64,000 bases of DNA from Lysobacter alkalisoli (GCF_006547045.1 NZ_CP041242.1:2862001-2926000), one strand, 5' to 3'; shown: positions 37,575 through 46,627, counted from the stretch's first letter. Program-made: numbers and translations. Notes: generated from the sequence alone by a model not told the origin.

Positions 37575-37881
37575 GCAGCACCCCCACGGACTCCAGGCCA
37601 TCGTCATCGGCCTGCGTCTCGACGGTCTTGCTGTGCGTGCCGAGGCGGTCGGTCCAGGCAACCACATCGCCCTGCTGCAACGTCCACTGGCCGATCATGC
37701 AGCGCACCTTGTCGATGCGGCCGATTACCTGCCCGTACTCGCCCAGGCGCTCCTGGTCGCGATCGACGATGATGCGCACCGGCTCCGGAGCGGCAGCGCC
37801 GCGCTGCACGGTGCCGTCCACGCCGAAGGTGTCGTAGATGTCGACCAGGGCATCGGCTGCGAAGTCGTCGTCGAAGCTCAC
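37567..37881 (-). CDS. head-tail joining protein (gpFII-like)
   Basis: A 104-residue protein. GTG 37881 overlaps the Rz1 stop (GTGA) and follows GGGGGAG. The sequence has an acidic helix (SFDDDFAADALVDIYDTFGV) and a small beta barrel (RIDKVRCMIGQWTLQQGDVV, then WTDRLGTHSKTV). This is the size and layout of head-tail connectors that cap the portal side of the tail. Confidence 0.7.
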   Translation of the reverse strand: MSFDDDFAADALVDIYDTFGVDGTVQRGAAAPEPVRIIVDRDQERLGEYGQVIGRIDKVRCMIGQWTLQQGDVVAWTDRLGTHSKTVETQADDDGLESVGVLHG

Positions 37882-38144
37882 GGCGACTCCCCCAATTCCC
37901 TGATCTGCGTCATGCGTGCATTGCATTCGTCGCGGTCGGCCTTTCGGGCATTCGCCAGGCGCACCGCTTCGGAAACGGTGTTGTTCCGCTTCGCGGTATC
38001 GCCGCACGGCCTGGTCAGATCCGCCGGCAGCGGGACGTAACGCTCCACGACGACCTCGACAATCTCGGGCGGCTTGATGTCCGGGCATGTGCCCCGACAA
38101 GCGGCCAGCACCAGCAGCAGCAATGTCAATGCAAGGCAACGCAT
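37878..38144 (-). CDS. Rz1-like outer-membrane spanin lipoprotein
   Basis: An 88-residue protein with a lipoprotein signal (MRCLALTLLLLVLAAC, lipobox LAAC) and a short Pro-containing periplasmic part. Its start lies inside the 3' end of the Rz-like gene in another frame, the classical overlapping spanin arrangement. It pairs with Rz to fuse inner and outer membranes at the end of lysis. Confidence 0.8.
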   Translation of the reverse strand: MRCLALTLLLLVLAACRGTCPDIKPPEIVEVVVERYVPLPADLTRPCGDTAKRNNTVSEAVRLANARKADRDECNARMTQIRELGESP

Positions 38145-38515
38145 AGCTGCTCCTCCAGTTGGGCCCTGCAGTCGGGGTCGCGCTTGGCACGTTCCAGCTC
38201 GCGCTCAATCTCGGCCAGGGTCTGCTCGTGCTTGCGCGCGGCCACACGTGCGTGATCCGCGGCTTGTTCGGCTTTGCGCTTCCAGTCGGATGCCGCGGCC
38301 CGCGCCTCTGCGGCCCGCCGGCTGATCTCCTGAAGGGTCGTGCGCATGACGTTCACGGAAGCTTGGGCGCGCCCGGCGGCCTCGGCTGACCGCGCCGCAG
38401 CCACCGCGTTACTGGCCTTGCCGTGGCGGCACCCAGTCACGAATCCACCCAGGACCAGCGTGGCGCTGATCGCCAGGCCGACCAGGTAGATGTACGGGCG
38501 CAATGGGTCACGCAT
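38126..38515 (-). CDS. Rz-like inner-membrane spanin
   Basis: A 129-residue protein starting at MRDPLRPYIYLVGLAISATL (ATG 38515). One N-terminal transmembrane helix is followed by a long coiled coil (AARSAEAAGRAQASVNVM, then EQTLAEIERELERAKRD) and a Cys-containing tail. It overlaps the holin stop by 8 bp and the Rz1 start by 19 bp. Confidence 0.8.
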   Translation of the reverse strand: MRDPLRPYIYLVGLAISATLVLGGFVTGCRHGKASNAVAAARSAEAAGRAQASVNVMRTTLQEISRRAAEARAAASDWKRKAEQAADHARVAARKHEQTLAEIERELERAKRDPDCRAQLEEQLCVALH

Positions 38516-38738
38516 CGATGTTCTTCTGCTTGAAGCTGGTCGCAAACGGCACCAGCATGTGCGAGCCCAGCGCCAGCGTGCCCAGGACGATCAGCGCCCA
38601 GTCCGGGAATGCGGCCTGCACACGCGCGGGCATGGCGGCATAGGTGCCCAGGCCTGTGATGGCCGACACCCCGACGATCGACAGCCAGGTCGATATCCGG
38701 CGCATCACGGCATGGAAGTCGAACCGCTTGGCGTTCAC
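38508..38738 (-). CDS. holin
   Basis: A 76-residue protein with two transmembrane helices (LSIVGVSAITGLGTYAAM and WALIVLGTLALGSHMLVPFA) and a short basic end. GTG 38738 overlaps the previous stop (GTGA). Its size, topology and place next to endolysin and spanins support a holin that opens the inner membrane at lysis. Confidence 0.8.
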   Translation of the reverse strand: MNAKRFDFHAVMRRISTWLSIVGVSAITGLGTYAAMPARVQAAFPDWALIVLGTLALGSHMLVPFATSFKQKNIDA

Positions 38739-39085
38739 CGCAGCCCCCGCGTCTGTCGAAGTTCTTTGAGGTCTTCCTCGTGCCGATCGCTCCGCACCTT
38801 GAGCTCGGTCACCTGTCGTCGCAGATCCGGAACGTCCGACAGCTGCAATGACAGGTTCGCCAACTGGGTACTCAGGACCTTCTGCTGTGTGGATACCTCG
38901 GTGATTGACTCCTTCACCGCCGAGGTCGCCTCCTGCTGCGTGTCCTGCTGAGCGATCACCCGGTTGAAGATCCAGGCAAACGACGCGATGCACGCAGCGG
39001 CGACCAGACCGGCAACCCAGATCTCGACCTTCCCCAGCCGGAAATGCATGCGTCCGTCGGCGTGCTGTTCCAGGTCCATCGTCAT
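38735..39085 (-). CDS. membrane/coiled-coil protein in lysis cassette
   Basis: A 116-residue protein. ATG 39085 overlaps the endolysin stop (ATGA). One transmembrane helix (VAGLVAAACIASFAWIF) precedes a C-terminal coiled coil (VLSTQLANLSLQLSDVPDLR, then ELKVRSDRHEEDLKELR). It may be a second holin, an antiholin or an XhlA-like factor; the sequence does not decide. Confidence 0.6.
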   Translation of the reverse strand: MTMDLEQHADGRMHFRLGKVEIWVAGLVAAACIASFAWIFNRVIAQQDTQQEATSAVKESITEVSTQQKVLSTQLANLSLQLSDVPDLRRQVTELKVRSDRHEEDLKELRQTRGLR

Positions 39086-39678
39086 CTGCTCCCCCTGTCG
39101 AGCGTGGTCATTGCGGTCCGGTAGTTGCGGCTCCACTTGGCACGCAGCGAGGCACGCTTGGTCGAGGTGCCGCGGGTGTACGCGCCGGGGCGCCAGTTGC
39201 GCAGGTAGTAGTCCCAGCCTCCGGCCTCGTCACCCAGAGCGGGCAGCGGTGCGGCGTCGGTCCACAGCAGCAGGCGCGCGCAGACAACGGACAGCGCGTC
39301 GTTGCTGGCCAACGCTTGCCAGATCTTCAGCGCATCGAACGGCACGCGCAGGGTGTTGCAGGCGCGCTGCAGGTGCGGGCGGCTGGCCGGGTGAAGGTAG
39401 ATTCCCCACACGCCACCGCGGCTGGCATAGGTGCCGCGCTCGAACTGCGCCAGGCCCCGCGCGGGTCCCTTGACCTCGGGCCGCTTGAGGTCGACCACTT
39501 GCCAGCGGTACGCCAGCATGTCGTCGCGCCCGACCTCTTGCAGCATGATCGTGAGGATCAGCCCAACTGCCTTGGCGCTGTCCATCTTTTGCGGCAACAG
39601 CGCCAGCGCCGGCCGGATGATCTGGCACACCGCGGCGCTGGGCGTGATGGGCAGCGGCAGCACTGTCGCGCCCGCCAT
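39082..39678 (-). CDS. phage endolysin (lysozyme-like muramidase)
   Basis: A 198-residue protein; ATG 39678 forms TGATG with a tiny upstream frame (GTG 39681 is an alternative). The helical core has a candidate catalytic Glu in LILTIMLQEVGRDDM, then GPARGLAQFERG, VVCARLLLWTDAAPLPALGD and GGWDYYLRNWRPGAY. These motifs match endolysins of Pseudomonas and Xanthomonas siphophages. No signal peptide is seen, so it should depend on the holin. It lies between the head and tail genes rather than at an operon end. Confidence 0.75.
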   Translation of the reverse strand: MAGATVLPLPITPSAAVCQIIRPALALLPQKMDSAKAVGLILTIMLQEVGRDDMLAYRWQVVDLKRPEVKGPARGLAQFERGTYASRGGVWGIYLHPASRPHLQRACNTLRVPFDALKIWQALASNDALSVVCARLLLWTDAAPLPALGDEAGGWDYYLRNWRPGAYTRGTSTKRASLRAKWSRNYRTAMTTLDRGSR

Positions 39679-39779
39679 CACTCGACCTCCAGGCGAACGA
39701 GCACCCCACCCACTGCCGGGACGAGTCGGCAGTGGGCGGGGGTCGCCCCATGGAAGCGATGGCGGGCTGCATCAATCAC
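39678..39779 (-). CDS. possible 33-residue coupled ORF
   Basis: Starting at GTG 39779, two bases after the decoration-protein stop, a 33-codon frame (MIDAARHRFHGATPAHCRLV..) ends in TGA that overlaps the endolysin ATG. The perfect coupling on both sides is the only support. The product is unrecognised and may act only to couple translation. Confidence 0.4.
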   Translation of the reverse strand: MIDAARHRFHGATPAHCRLVPAVGGVLVRLEVE

Positions 39780-39781
39780 GA

Positions 39782-40135
39782 TCAGCCGCCACCACCGCCA
39801 GCAGCGCCAGTGCCCGGGGTGAGCTTGACGCGGAGGGTCGTGACGCCGACTCCAGCCGGATCGACCGCAACACCGAAGCCGACCAGGTCGCCGCCACTGG
39901 CGACCACTTCGCCACCCGTGCCGTCCCAGTCGACCATGTCGCCGCCACTGATATCAGCGGCAGTGGCCTTGGGCAGTTCGACAACACCCTCGACGACGCT
40001 GGCGACGGGATCGCCCGAGGCGGCGTCGGTGACGGGAATGGCCAACAGCACGCCGTAGATGAACGGCACGCCCGAGGTGACGGCAGCCGGCGCGATCACG
40101 GTGATCGTGTTGCCCGGCGAGTTGAAGTTCTTCAT
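39782..40135 (-). CDS. DUF2190-family capsid decoration protein
   Basis: A 117-residue protein (MKNFNSPGNTITVIAPAAVT, then FIYGVLLAIPVTDAASG), a small beta barrel with a glycine-rich tail. The motif and its position after the capsid gene fit DUF2190, which contains capsid-stabilising proteins of many siphophages. GGAGAAG lies 5 nt upstream of the start. Confidence 0.82.
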   Translation of the reverse strand: MKNFNSPGNTITVIAPAAVTSGVPFIYGVLLAIPVTDAASGDPVASVVEGVVELPKATAADISGGDMVDWDGTGGEVVASGGDLVGFGVAVDPAGVGVTTLRVKLTPGTGAAGGGGG

Positions 40136-40206
40136 GACAGCTTCTCCAGTGAGAGGTGTTTTCCAGGGCGCGGCGGGGGCCGCGCGCCCGGGAGGTCACG
40201 CGCCGG

Positions 40207-42489
40207 TTACGCGCCCGCGTTCTTGAACAGGCCACGCCAGTCGATGGCCTTGGCGCCGAACACGTGGCGGCACTTCACCTCGACGCCATCGACGTTGAAG
40301 CCGTCGCGGGTCTCGGTGAACACGCCCTCGTGCCCCTCGAGGTAGGCGTACTCGATGGTGTCGATGGTCGTGGGCTCGGCAGCGCCGAAGAACGCGGTGT
40401 CGCTCGCGTCTTCCAGACGCGGCTCGCTGATCGCGGTAAGCGACGGACCGAACACGTTGATGTCCTGCCCCTTGTTCGGCTGGTAGTTGCCGCTGGTCAA
40501 CTGCAGGGCGACCTTTTCCAGCGACGGCGGCACGATCAGGAACTTCGGCCGGACGGTGATGTAGCGGCCTTCGATGCCCTTCTGCAGGGTCATCATCTTG
40601 CGCATCTCGGCGATGGGATCGGGCGCGGTCGCATCCAGCGCGTCGGCCAGTGCAGCCGGCGTGCCCAGGTTGCCGTGGTCGGCGTGGAACAGCGCCGTGC
40701 CGTCGGCCATGTTCGGATTGCCGGTGAGGATGGCGTAGACGATGTCGCTTTCCAGCTCGGCGGCGCTGGCACCGAAGGACTGCGGGATGCGGGTCAGCGC
40801 ATCGAGGTCGTCGTTGATGATCGCCTCCCAGGTGATCGCGACGATGCGGCCGTACTTCTGCACGGCGTACTTCTCGGCGCCGTCACCGATGGTGCCGTAC
40901 TCGTATTCGGCGCCTTCGACCACGCGCAGCAAGTTGGGCGCACCGCCCAGCTGCACGCGGCTGATCTGCTTGAAGTCCGGCAGGGTCGCCTGGCGCGAGA
41001 ACGGGGTGAACGTGCGGCCGGCGGCCTGGTAGCCGGCACGCAGGCTCTTGGTGACCACGTTCTCCAGGATGGCCGGGAAGTCGCTGGTGGACTGCAGGGC
41101 CTTGATGGCGACCTCGCGCTTGCTCATGCCGCGGGTCTTGGTACCTGCCCGCTCGACGGAATCGCGCGCCATGTCGGCGAGGTCGAAGCCGGCGAACTGT
41201 CGCCCCTTGTCATCCATCTTGTGGGCGGACGGGTTGGCGCGATGCAGCAGTGCGGTGACGCCGCCCTCGATGTAGGTGTCAGTCTCGTCGCGGACGATCT
41301 CGGCGCGCTCGCCGCGGGCGCCGGTCGGCGTGGTGTCCTTGCCCAGCAGGGCCAGGAGCTTGGCACCGGCCTGTTCGACGGTGACATCGTCATCGTCCAG
41401 GCACTCGTCCAGCAAGGCGATGACGTCCGCCTGGTCGAGGTCGGCGCGGTTCTGGAACGGCGCAAACGCGCCACGGATGGCCTGGCGACGGGCAGCCAGC
41501 GCTTTCTTCTGCTCTTCGGTGAGGTTCATGACAGTGCTCTCTTCGGTGGAGGTACCGGCATCCGCCGGCGGAGTGGGCTCGGCGCTGGGCGCCGGCGGAT
41601 TCAGTTCGGCCAGGGCATCGACGACGGCTTGCCGCACGTCGCTGGCGTCGACCTTGACGGTCACTGCGTTGCGGGGTGTCGGCGCGGCGCCCGAAGTCCT
41701 CGCCCCGCCACGCAGTGCTGCGGCCACGGCCATGCCGGCATAGTTGGACGGCACGCCGCGGGCGGTGATGCGTTCCAGCAGGGAGCGGGCGAAAGCGCGG
41801 GCGTTCTCGTCGGGTTCCCCGGCGGCTTCGTCTTCGGGCTCGCTGACGGCATCGGCGAAGCCCTCGGCGACGGCTTCCTCGCCGGTGTAGTAGTGGTCTT
41901 CTCCGTCCTTCAGCAAGGAGAGGATGTCGGCACGGTCCTTGCCGGACTTCGACACATAGGCGTCGGCCATGGCATCGGAGAAGGTGTCCAGCACGTCGGC
42001 GTACTGGCGCATTTCCTTGGCGTTGCCGTACAAGCCACCCCAGGGCGCATGGATCATCAGGATCGAGGCGGCCGGCATGTGCACGGTGTCGCCGACCATT
42101 GCGATCAGCGATGCCGCCGACATGGCGACGCCGTCGACGGTGACGGCCTTGGTCGCTTTGTGCCGGTTGAGCGCGTTGTAGATGGCCAAGCCATCGGCGA
42201 CGCTGCCGCCGTAGCTGTTGATGCGCACGTTGATGGTGGCGACGGTGTCGTCGAGCGCGTTGAGCTGTTCGACCACCGACTTGGCGGTGACCGACTCGCT
42301 CCACCAGCTGTCGCCGATATCGCCGTAGATGAGCAACTCGTAGGTGTCGGCGGCGCCGGACACCTGGGACAGCTTCATCATCGGCTCGATGTGCGGGCGG
42401 TCCTGCGGCTTGTGCGACGCGGCCTGCACGCTGGCGTTGAGCGCGGCGACCACCGCGGCGGTGAGCGGGTTGATGGTTGTGGTGGTCAT
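40207..42489 (-). CDS. ClpP-like prohead protease fused to HK97-type major capsid protein
   Basis: A 760-residue fusion. Residues 1-230 are a ClpP-like protease: oxyanion region INSYGGSVADGLAIYNAL, nucleophile Ser in DGVAMSAASLIAM (about residue 125) and His in ILMIHAPWGGLYGN. A linker rich in Pro/Ala/Glu and a delta-like helical segment (about 250-400) follow. Residues about 410-760 form an HK97-fold capsid domain (RTFTPFSRQATLPDFKQISR; LFHADHGNLG; AYLEGHEGVFTETRDGFNVD). The protease should release itself and mature the prohead. Such fusions are known in some siphophages. It overlaps the portal gene by 4 bp. Confidence 0.9.
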   Translation of the reverse strand: MTTTTINPLTAAVVAALNASVQAASHKPQDRPHIEPMMKLSQVSGAADTYELLIYGDIGDSWWSESVTAKSVVEQLNALDDTVATINVRINSYGGSVADGLAIYNALNRHKATKAVTVDGVAMSAASLIAMVGDTVHMPAASILMIHAPWGGLYGNAKEMRQYADVLDTFSDAMADAYVSKSGKDRADILSLLKDGEDHYYTGEEAVAEGFADAVSEPEDEAAGEPDENARAFARSLLERITARGVPSNYAGMAVAAALRGGARTSGAAPTPRNAVTVKVDASDVRQAVVDALAELNPPAPSAEPTPPADAGTSTEESTVMNLTEEQKKALAARRQAIRGAFAPFQNRADLDQADVIALLDECLDDDDVTVEQAGAKLLALLGKDTTPTGARGERAEIVRDETDTYIEGGVTALLHRANPSAHKMDDKGRQFAGFDLADMARDSVERAGTKTRGMSKREVAIKALQSTSDFPAILENVVTKSLRAGYQAAGRTFTPFSRQATLPDFKQISRVQLGGAPNLLRVVEGAEYEYGTIGDGAEKYAVQKYGRIVAITWEAIINDDLDALTRIPQSFGASAAELESDIVYAILTGNPNMADGTALFHADHGNLGTPAALADALDATAPDPIAEMRKMMTLQKGIEGRYITVRPKFLIVPPSLEKVALQLTSGNYQPNKGQDINVFGPSLTAISEPRLEDASDTAFFGAAEPTTIDTIEYAYLEGHEGVFTETRDGFNVDGVEVKCRHVFGAKAIDWRGLFKNAGA

Positions 42490-44093
42490 GCGGACAGGTC
42501 TCCGGTGTTGCGCACTGCGCGCAGGTGAGCAGCGCGCTGGCGCGGCTGGCGGCGCGGTGGCGTGCGGGTGTCTTCGTCGTCGGGGTTGTTGTCGTCGGCG
42601 CCATCGCCGGTCAGGCTGTCCAGCGAGAAGCCCAGTTCGTCGGCCAGATCGCGCTCGCGGGCGATCTCTTCGAACGTGTCCTGCACCCGGCCGCCACGCT
42701 CGGCGATGGCCTGGGTGCGGGACATGACGCGCGCGTCGAACAGTTCGCGCAGGCCCCGCGCTTCACGCTGCGGATCGATCCACGGCATCTTCGGGCCGCG
42801 GAAAATGGCCTGCGCCACGCTCTCCGGCCTGATGTGCGACGGCACCACCAGCTGGCCGGAGGCGATGGCCATGGTGACGAAGCGCTCCCACACCGGCTGG
42901 ACGAAACGCGCGACGAAGGTCTGCGTCATCATCCGGTAGCCGTCGTAGGCTTCGACCAGTTCCTGCCGCTGGGCGGAGTAGGTGCCGTCGTAGTCGCCGG
43001 ACAGGCTGGAGTAGCTGAGGCCGATGGCGCGCGATACGGCGCGCATCATCGCGGTGCGGAACTGCTCGAGGACGGTGTTCGGCCGCTCCGGGTTGATCAT
43101 CTCGATCGACTCGCCCGGCAGCGTCTCTGTGAAGATGGCGCCGGCTTCCAGCAGGAAGTCGCGATCCTTCGGCTGTCCGTTGTCGTCGACCGCCGGCGCG
43201 AAGCCCTCCATGTCCTTGTCGCGCTTGATGTAGGCGGCGATGCGCGCGGCAATGCGTGCGGCGATGCGCTCGCTCTCTTCGTAATCCTTGATGTCGATCA
43301 GCCGGTCGATCGCACTGGCGAACAGGCTGATGCCGCGCAGGCCGGACAGGCGGCGCCGCACGGCGACGTGCAGCATGCGCTCGGCCGGGACACGCTTCAT
43401 GTCGGCCAGCGAGGTCCAGCCGCCTTTGCCGGGGTGCTGCTTGTAGGCGTGGTAGGCCAGCGGCTGGCCCCACTCGTTGCGCTCGATGCCGGCCTCGATG
43501 TTGCGAGCCTCGTCCTCGAAGTCCAGCGGCACCACGTCCGCTTCGAGTAGCTCGATCGACAGCGGCACGCGGGAGGCGTGGCGGATGGGGGCGCGCGGGC
43601 CTTCGACCATCTGCGCGAAGAACTCGCCATCGCGCAGCCACGAACGGCAGGCCAGCTCCTGCGCCTGCACCCAGTTGAGGGTGCGGGTAACCTCGGGCGA
43701 CTTGCTCCACTCCCGCCACAGGTCCAGAAGCTGGCGGGCAAAGTCGTCGTCGATGCTGTCGTACTTATCGCCCGGCGTGTTGAGCCGGGGCATCGGCTCG
43801 ATGCTGATGCCGCTGGGGCCGATGATGTTGCGGACCAGGGTGGACAATGCTCCGTCGACCAGGTCGTAGTTGCGCTCCAGGTCACGGACGGTGGCGCGGA
43901 CGGTGGCCGCGTCTCGGACGACCTGGCGCTCGCCGGTGCTGTTGTCGCGGGACTTCTTGCGGCGGCGGGTGCTGCGGCCGCCCTCGTACAGCGACAAGAC
44001 GCTGCGCGCCCACATGCGCCTGGCCGCATAGCGCGGCGCGAAGACCGCGAACCCGCGGTCGAGGATATTCATGCGAACGGCAGAGTCGCTCAT
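42486..44093 (-). CDS. portal protein (gpB-like, lambda family)
   Basis: A 535-residue protein. The fragments RDLERNYDLVDGALSTLVRN, IIGPSGISIEPMP and VLEQFRTAMMRAVSRAIGLS, then YSSLSGDYDGTYSAQRQELV, are typical of the lambda-type phage portal family. It forms the dodecameric DNA channel at the capsid vertex. It overlaps the gpW-like gene upstream and the protease-capsid fusion downstream by ATGA. Confidence 0.92.
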   Translation of the reverse strand: MSDSAVRMNILDRGFAVFAPRYAARRMWARSVLSLYEGGRSTRRRKKSRDNSTGERQVVRDAATVRATVRDLERNYDLVDGALSTLVRNIIGPSGISIEPMPRLNTPGDKYDSIDDDFARQLLDLWREWSKSPEVTRTLNWVQAQELACRSWLRDGEFFAQMVEGPRAPIRHASRVPLSIELLEADVVPLDFEDEARNIEAGIERNEWGQPLAYHAYKQHPGKGGWTSLADMKRVPAERMLHVAVRRRLSGLRGISLFASAIDRLIDIKDYEESERIAARIAARIAAYIKRDKDMEGFAPAVDDNGQPKDRDFLLEAGAIFTETLPGESIEMINPERPNTVLEQFRTAMMRAVSRAIGLSYSSLSGDYDGTYSAQRQELVEAYDGYRMMTQTFVARFVQPVWERFVTMAIASGQLVVPSHIRPESVAQAIFRGPKMPWIDPQREARGLRELFDARVMSRTQAIAERGGRVQDTFEEIARERDLADELGFSLDSLTGDGADDNNPDDEDTRTPPRRQPRQRAAHLRAVRNTGDLSA

Positions 44094-44311
44094 TTGCAGA
44101 ACACCGCCGTCTTGTAGCGCAGGCTGCCGGCGCTGGACGACTTGCCATTCTCGGCATCCAGCTTGGCTTCGAGTTCCTTGATCGCCTTGCGGATGTCTGC
44201 CAGCTCGGCTTCCTGCCGCTGGCGCTGGTCATGCCGGAGGTTTGAGCCCCGCGCGAGGATGCGCGCCTCTGCGGCGTAGTAGGCATCCAATCGCTGTTGG
44301 GTGTTCGACAT
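44090..44311 (-). CDS. gpW-like head-tail joining protein
   Basis: A 73-residue protein. The helix-turn-helix arrangement (QQRLDAYYAAEARILARG; EAELADIRKAIKELEAKLDA) and the place between terminase and portal match lambda gpW. gpW closes the portal after packaging. Confidence 0.78.
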   Translation of the reverse strand: MSNTQQRLDAYYAAEARILARGSNLRHDQRQRQEAELADIRKAIKELEAKLDAENGKSSSAGSLRYKTAVFCK

Positions 44312-44379
44312 GCTGTAAGGGTTTCAGCATGTCGAGTTTCATTCATGGCAAACGTGAAACTATTTTCAGCCGCGCAGAA

Positions 44380-44700
44380 TCAGGCGGCCTTGTTCTTCCT
44401 TGTTCGCTTGTTCGGGTGGTATCGATACGCGGTGACGCGACTGCACCCATGCTGCTCCACGATCTCCTGGATCGTCTTTCCGCGGCGCCAATCCTCGGCG
44501 ATTGCTTCACCGTCTATGGCTTTGGATGCCTTGTAGGTCACCCGCTTGCCGGCCAGCATGTCGAGCTGCACACGGCACAACGTATCGGCCAGCTGCAGGG
44601 CCTGGTGAGCAGGCAACCCCGCCACCGCCGTCCGGAGATTGGCGGCGAAGGCATCGCGCAGGGCGTCGGTCAGTTCTTCGGCTTTGGTGTCTTCGGCCAT
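44380..44700 (-). CDS. small HTH protein between terminase and gpW
   Basis: A 106-residue protein starting at ATG 44700 (MAEDTKAEELTDALRDAFAA). The C-terminal half contains a helix-turn-helix (GEAIAEDWRRGKTIQEIVEQ, then HGCSRVTAYRYHPN) that resembles resolvase-type or Mor-type HTH folds, and it ends in a basic tail (KRTRKNKAA). Possibly a late-gene regulator or packaging factor; function unproven. Confidence 0.65.
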   Translation of the reverse strand: MAEDTKAEELTDALRDAFAANLRTAVAGLPAHQALQLADTLCRVQLDMLAGKRVTYKASKAIDGEAIAEDWRRGKTIQEIVEQHGCSRVTAYRYHPNKRTRKNKAA

Positions 44701-44707
44701 GGTGCTC

Positions 44708-46627
44708 TCACTGTGGGTCAACCCAGCCCGCGCGACGGCGGGCCGGTCGGGTGGGCGTGGCGACTCGCGCCGGGCGGGCGGCGGTGGAAGATGTTTCACG
44801 GGAATCATTCGCCGGCACCTTGCCAGCGCGGTCGAGGATCTGCGCCTCGCGGGCGTCCCACTGGGCGCGGGTCCAGCGGTGCAGGCGCAGTTCGGGGTGG
44901 TGCGTGGCGGCGTAGCCGTAGTCCCACGTATCGAGGGGTTCGTTGCGGGGGGCGCCGCGGCGCTTCTCGAAGCGGTTCTTCTGGGGGTTGTAGGTCTCGG
45001 CGACGAGACCACCGAAGTAGGTGTCGTCGAGCTGGTCGCTGAAGCGGATCAACCGGTCATCCGGGGCCTTGTCCGCATCGGTGGACAGGCGACTGTAGAG
45101 CAAGTGCTTGATCGCGACGGTACCGACGGCGTGAATGTGGATGCCGCGCTTGTCGAGCTGACCGCGCCAGTTGATGTCCTGCAGTTTGCCCTTGCCAAGC
45201 ACCGGGGCGTTGTTCGGCACGGCGCCAAAGATGGCGAGCAAACGACGGACGAGGCGCTTGCGTACGTAGGCTTTGACAGCCTCGGTGCGGTGGCCGCCGA
45301 TGTCGATAGCGGCGGCGTCGAGCGTGAGCCAGCCGCCGCTGGAATGATCAATAGGCTGATTGAGCAGGTCGGTGAGCGCGTCCCAGACGGCGTCCTCGGC
45401 CGGGTCCCCGGGCAACTCGATGTAGTCGATGGGCCAGCATTTCTCGCCCCTGCCCCAGCCGAGGATCTGCACGGCGAGACGGTTGTCCTGGGTGTCGATG
45501 CCGGCGGTGGCGGCGAGCACCCAGGCGGGCACCGGGCGCAGGGGCAGCGGTTCGGCGCGGTCAGCGATGATGTTGTGCTTGACCGCCCGCATGGCCGGAT
45601 CCTCGAAGGTTTCGGCGAGGCGGTCGTTGACGAAGGTCTTGAGCTTGGCCGGGTCGCCCTGGGCGTCCTTCCATTCCTGGGCGAGGGTGAGCCAGCGCGG
45701 GCCGAGGCCAAACTGGTAGTAGAGGCAGTTGAGGTGATAGCCGCGGAACTTGCGCTCGGGATAGGTAGCCACCCAGCGGCCGAAGGCGATCATCTGGGTC
45801 TTGTGGTGCTCGTCGATGCACACGCCGCATTCGCGGCACACGTACCAGGCCTCGGTGACTTCGGTGTTCCAGTGCAGTCCGCCCCACTCCAGCGGTTGCA
45901 TTTCGCCGCAATGCGGGCACGGCACGTGGTAGCGGCGCTGGTCGGACTTGTCCCAGAGCTGCTTGATGCGGCTGACCCCCTCCATCCCCGGGGTGCTGAT
46001 GTAGAGCCGCTTGTAGCTGGAAGGGAACGCGGACGTGCGCCCGTCGAGCATCTTGACCGGGTCGTCGCCGGTGCGGAGGTTGGCAGCGAACTCGTCGAGT
46101 TCGTCGACGATGAGCACCTTGACGGTAGTCGACTTGAGACGCTGCGGGCTGCCGCCGTGCTCGAGGTACAGCTGGCCGCCGGCGAAGTCCTTGAAGGTGC
46201 GCTGGTTGGCGCTGTCGCGGCTGGCGACGCTGGTCAGGGCGCGACGCATGGCCGGGGTTTCGTCGAGCGATGGGTTGAGCTTCTGCACCACCCACTTGTT
46301 CATCGACACTTCGCCGGGCAGCGCGACCATGGTCGGCGCCGGGGCGTGGTCCATGACGTAGCCGACCGCATTGATGGCGATCTCGGTCTTGCCGATCTGG
46401 ATCGGGAACATGCACGCGATGTCGTGCGCGGGGCTGCGCAGGCTCATGCAGTCCATCGGCTCGCGCAGCGGTGGGTTGCGATCGGTCCGCCACTTGCCGG
46501 GCTTGGCGCTGCCCTTGGACGAGACCATGCGCTCGGCGTCCGCCCATTGCGACGTGCTGAGCGGCACGCGCGGGGCGATGGCGCGGGCGATGGCCTGAGC
46601 GAGGCGGGGGGCGGCGGCGGGGATCAT
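44708..46627 (-). CDS. terminase large subunit (GpA family)
   Basis: A 639-residue packaging ATPase and nuclease. The N-terminal ATPase has the deviant Walker A FPIQIGKTEIAINAVG and Walker B VKVLIVDELDEF. A zinc-binding insertion (CPHCGEMQPLEWGG, with CRECGVCIDEHH) is typical of GpA terminases. The C-terminal nuclease domain includes ATAGIDTQDNRLAVQI. Length and motifs fit lambda gpA relatives, which cut cos sites. It overlaps the small subunit by ATGA. Confidence 0.93.
   Translation of the reverse strand: MIPAAAPRLAQAIARAIAPRVPLSTSQWADAERMVSSKGSAKPGKWRTDRNPPLREPMDCMSLRSPAHDIACMFPIQIGKTEIAINAVGYVMDHAPAPTMVALPGEVSMNKWVVQKLNPSLDETPAMRRALTSVASRDSANQRTFKDFAGGQLYLEHGGSPQRLKSTTVKVLIVDELDEFAANLRTGDDPVKMLDGRTSAFPSSYKRLYISTPGMEGVSRIKQLWDKSDQRRYHVPCPHCGEMQPLEWGGLHWNTEVTEAWYVCRECGVCIDEHHKTQMIAFGRWVATYPERKFRGYHLNCLYYQFGLGPRWLTLAQEWKDAQGDPAKLKTFVNDRLAETFEDPAMRAVKHNIIADRAEPLPLRPVPAWVLAATAGIDTQDNRLAVQILGWGRGEKCWPIDYIELPGDPAEDAVWDALTDLLNQPIDHSSGGWLTLDAAAIDIGGHRTEAVKAYVRKRLVRRLLAIFGAVPNNAPVLGKGKLQDINWRGQLDKRGIHIHAVGTVAIKHLLYSRLSTDADKAPDDRLIRFSDQLDDTYFGGLVAETYNPQKNRFEKRRGAPRNEPLDTWDYGYAATHHPELRLHRWTRAQWDAREAQILDRAGKVPANDSRETSSTAARPARVATPTRPARRRAGWVDPQ

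Noticed and set aside
40168-40192. GC-rich imperfect hairpin between capsid and decoration genes as a terminator
   Set aside because: Stem is interrupted, no U-run follows, and downstream late genes need read-through.
40156-42528. 790-codon plus-strand frame opposite the protease-capsid gene
   Set aside because: Shadow; the minus strand carries clear ClpP and capsid motifs.
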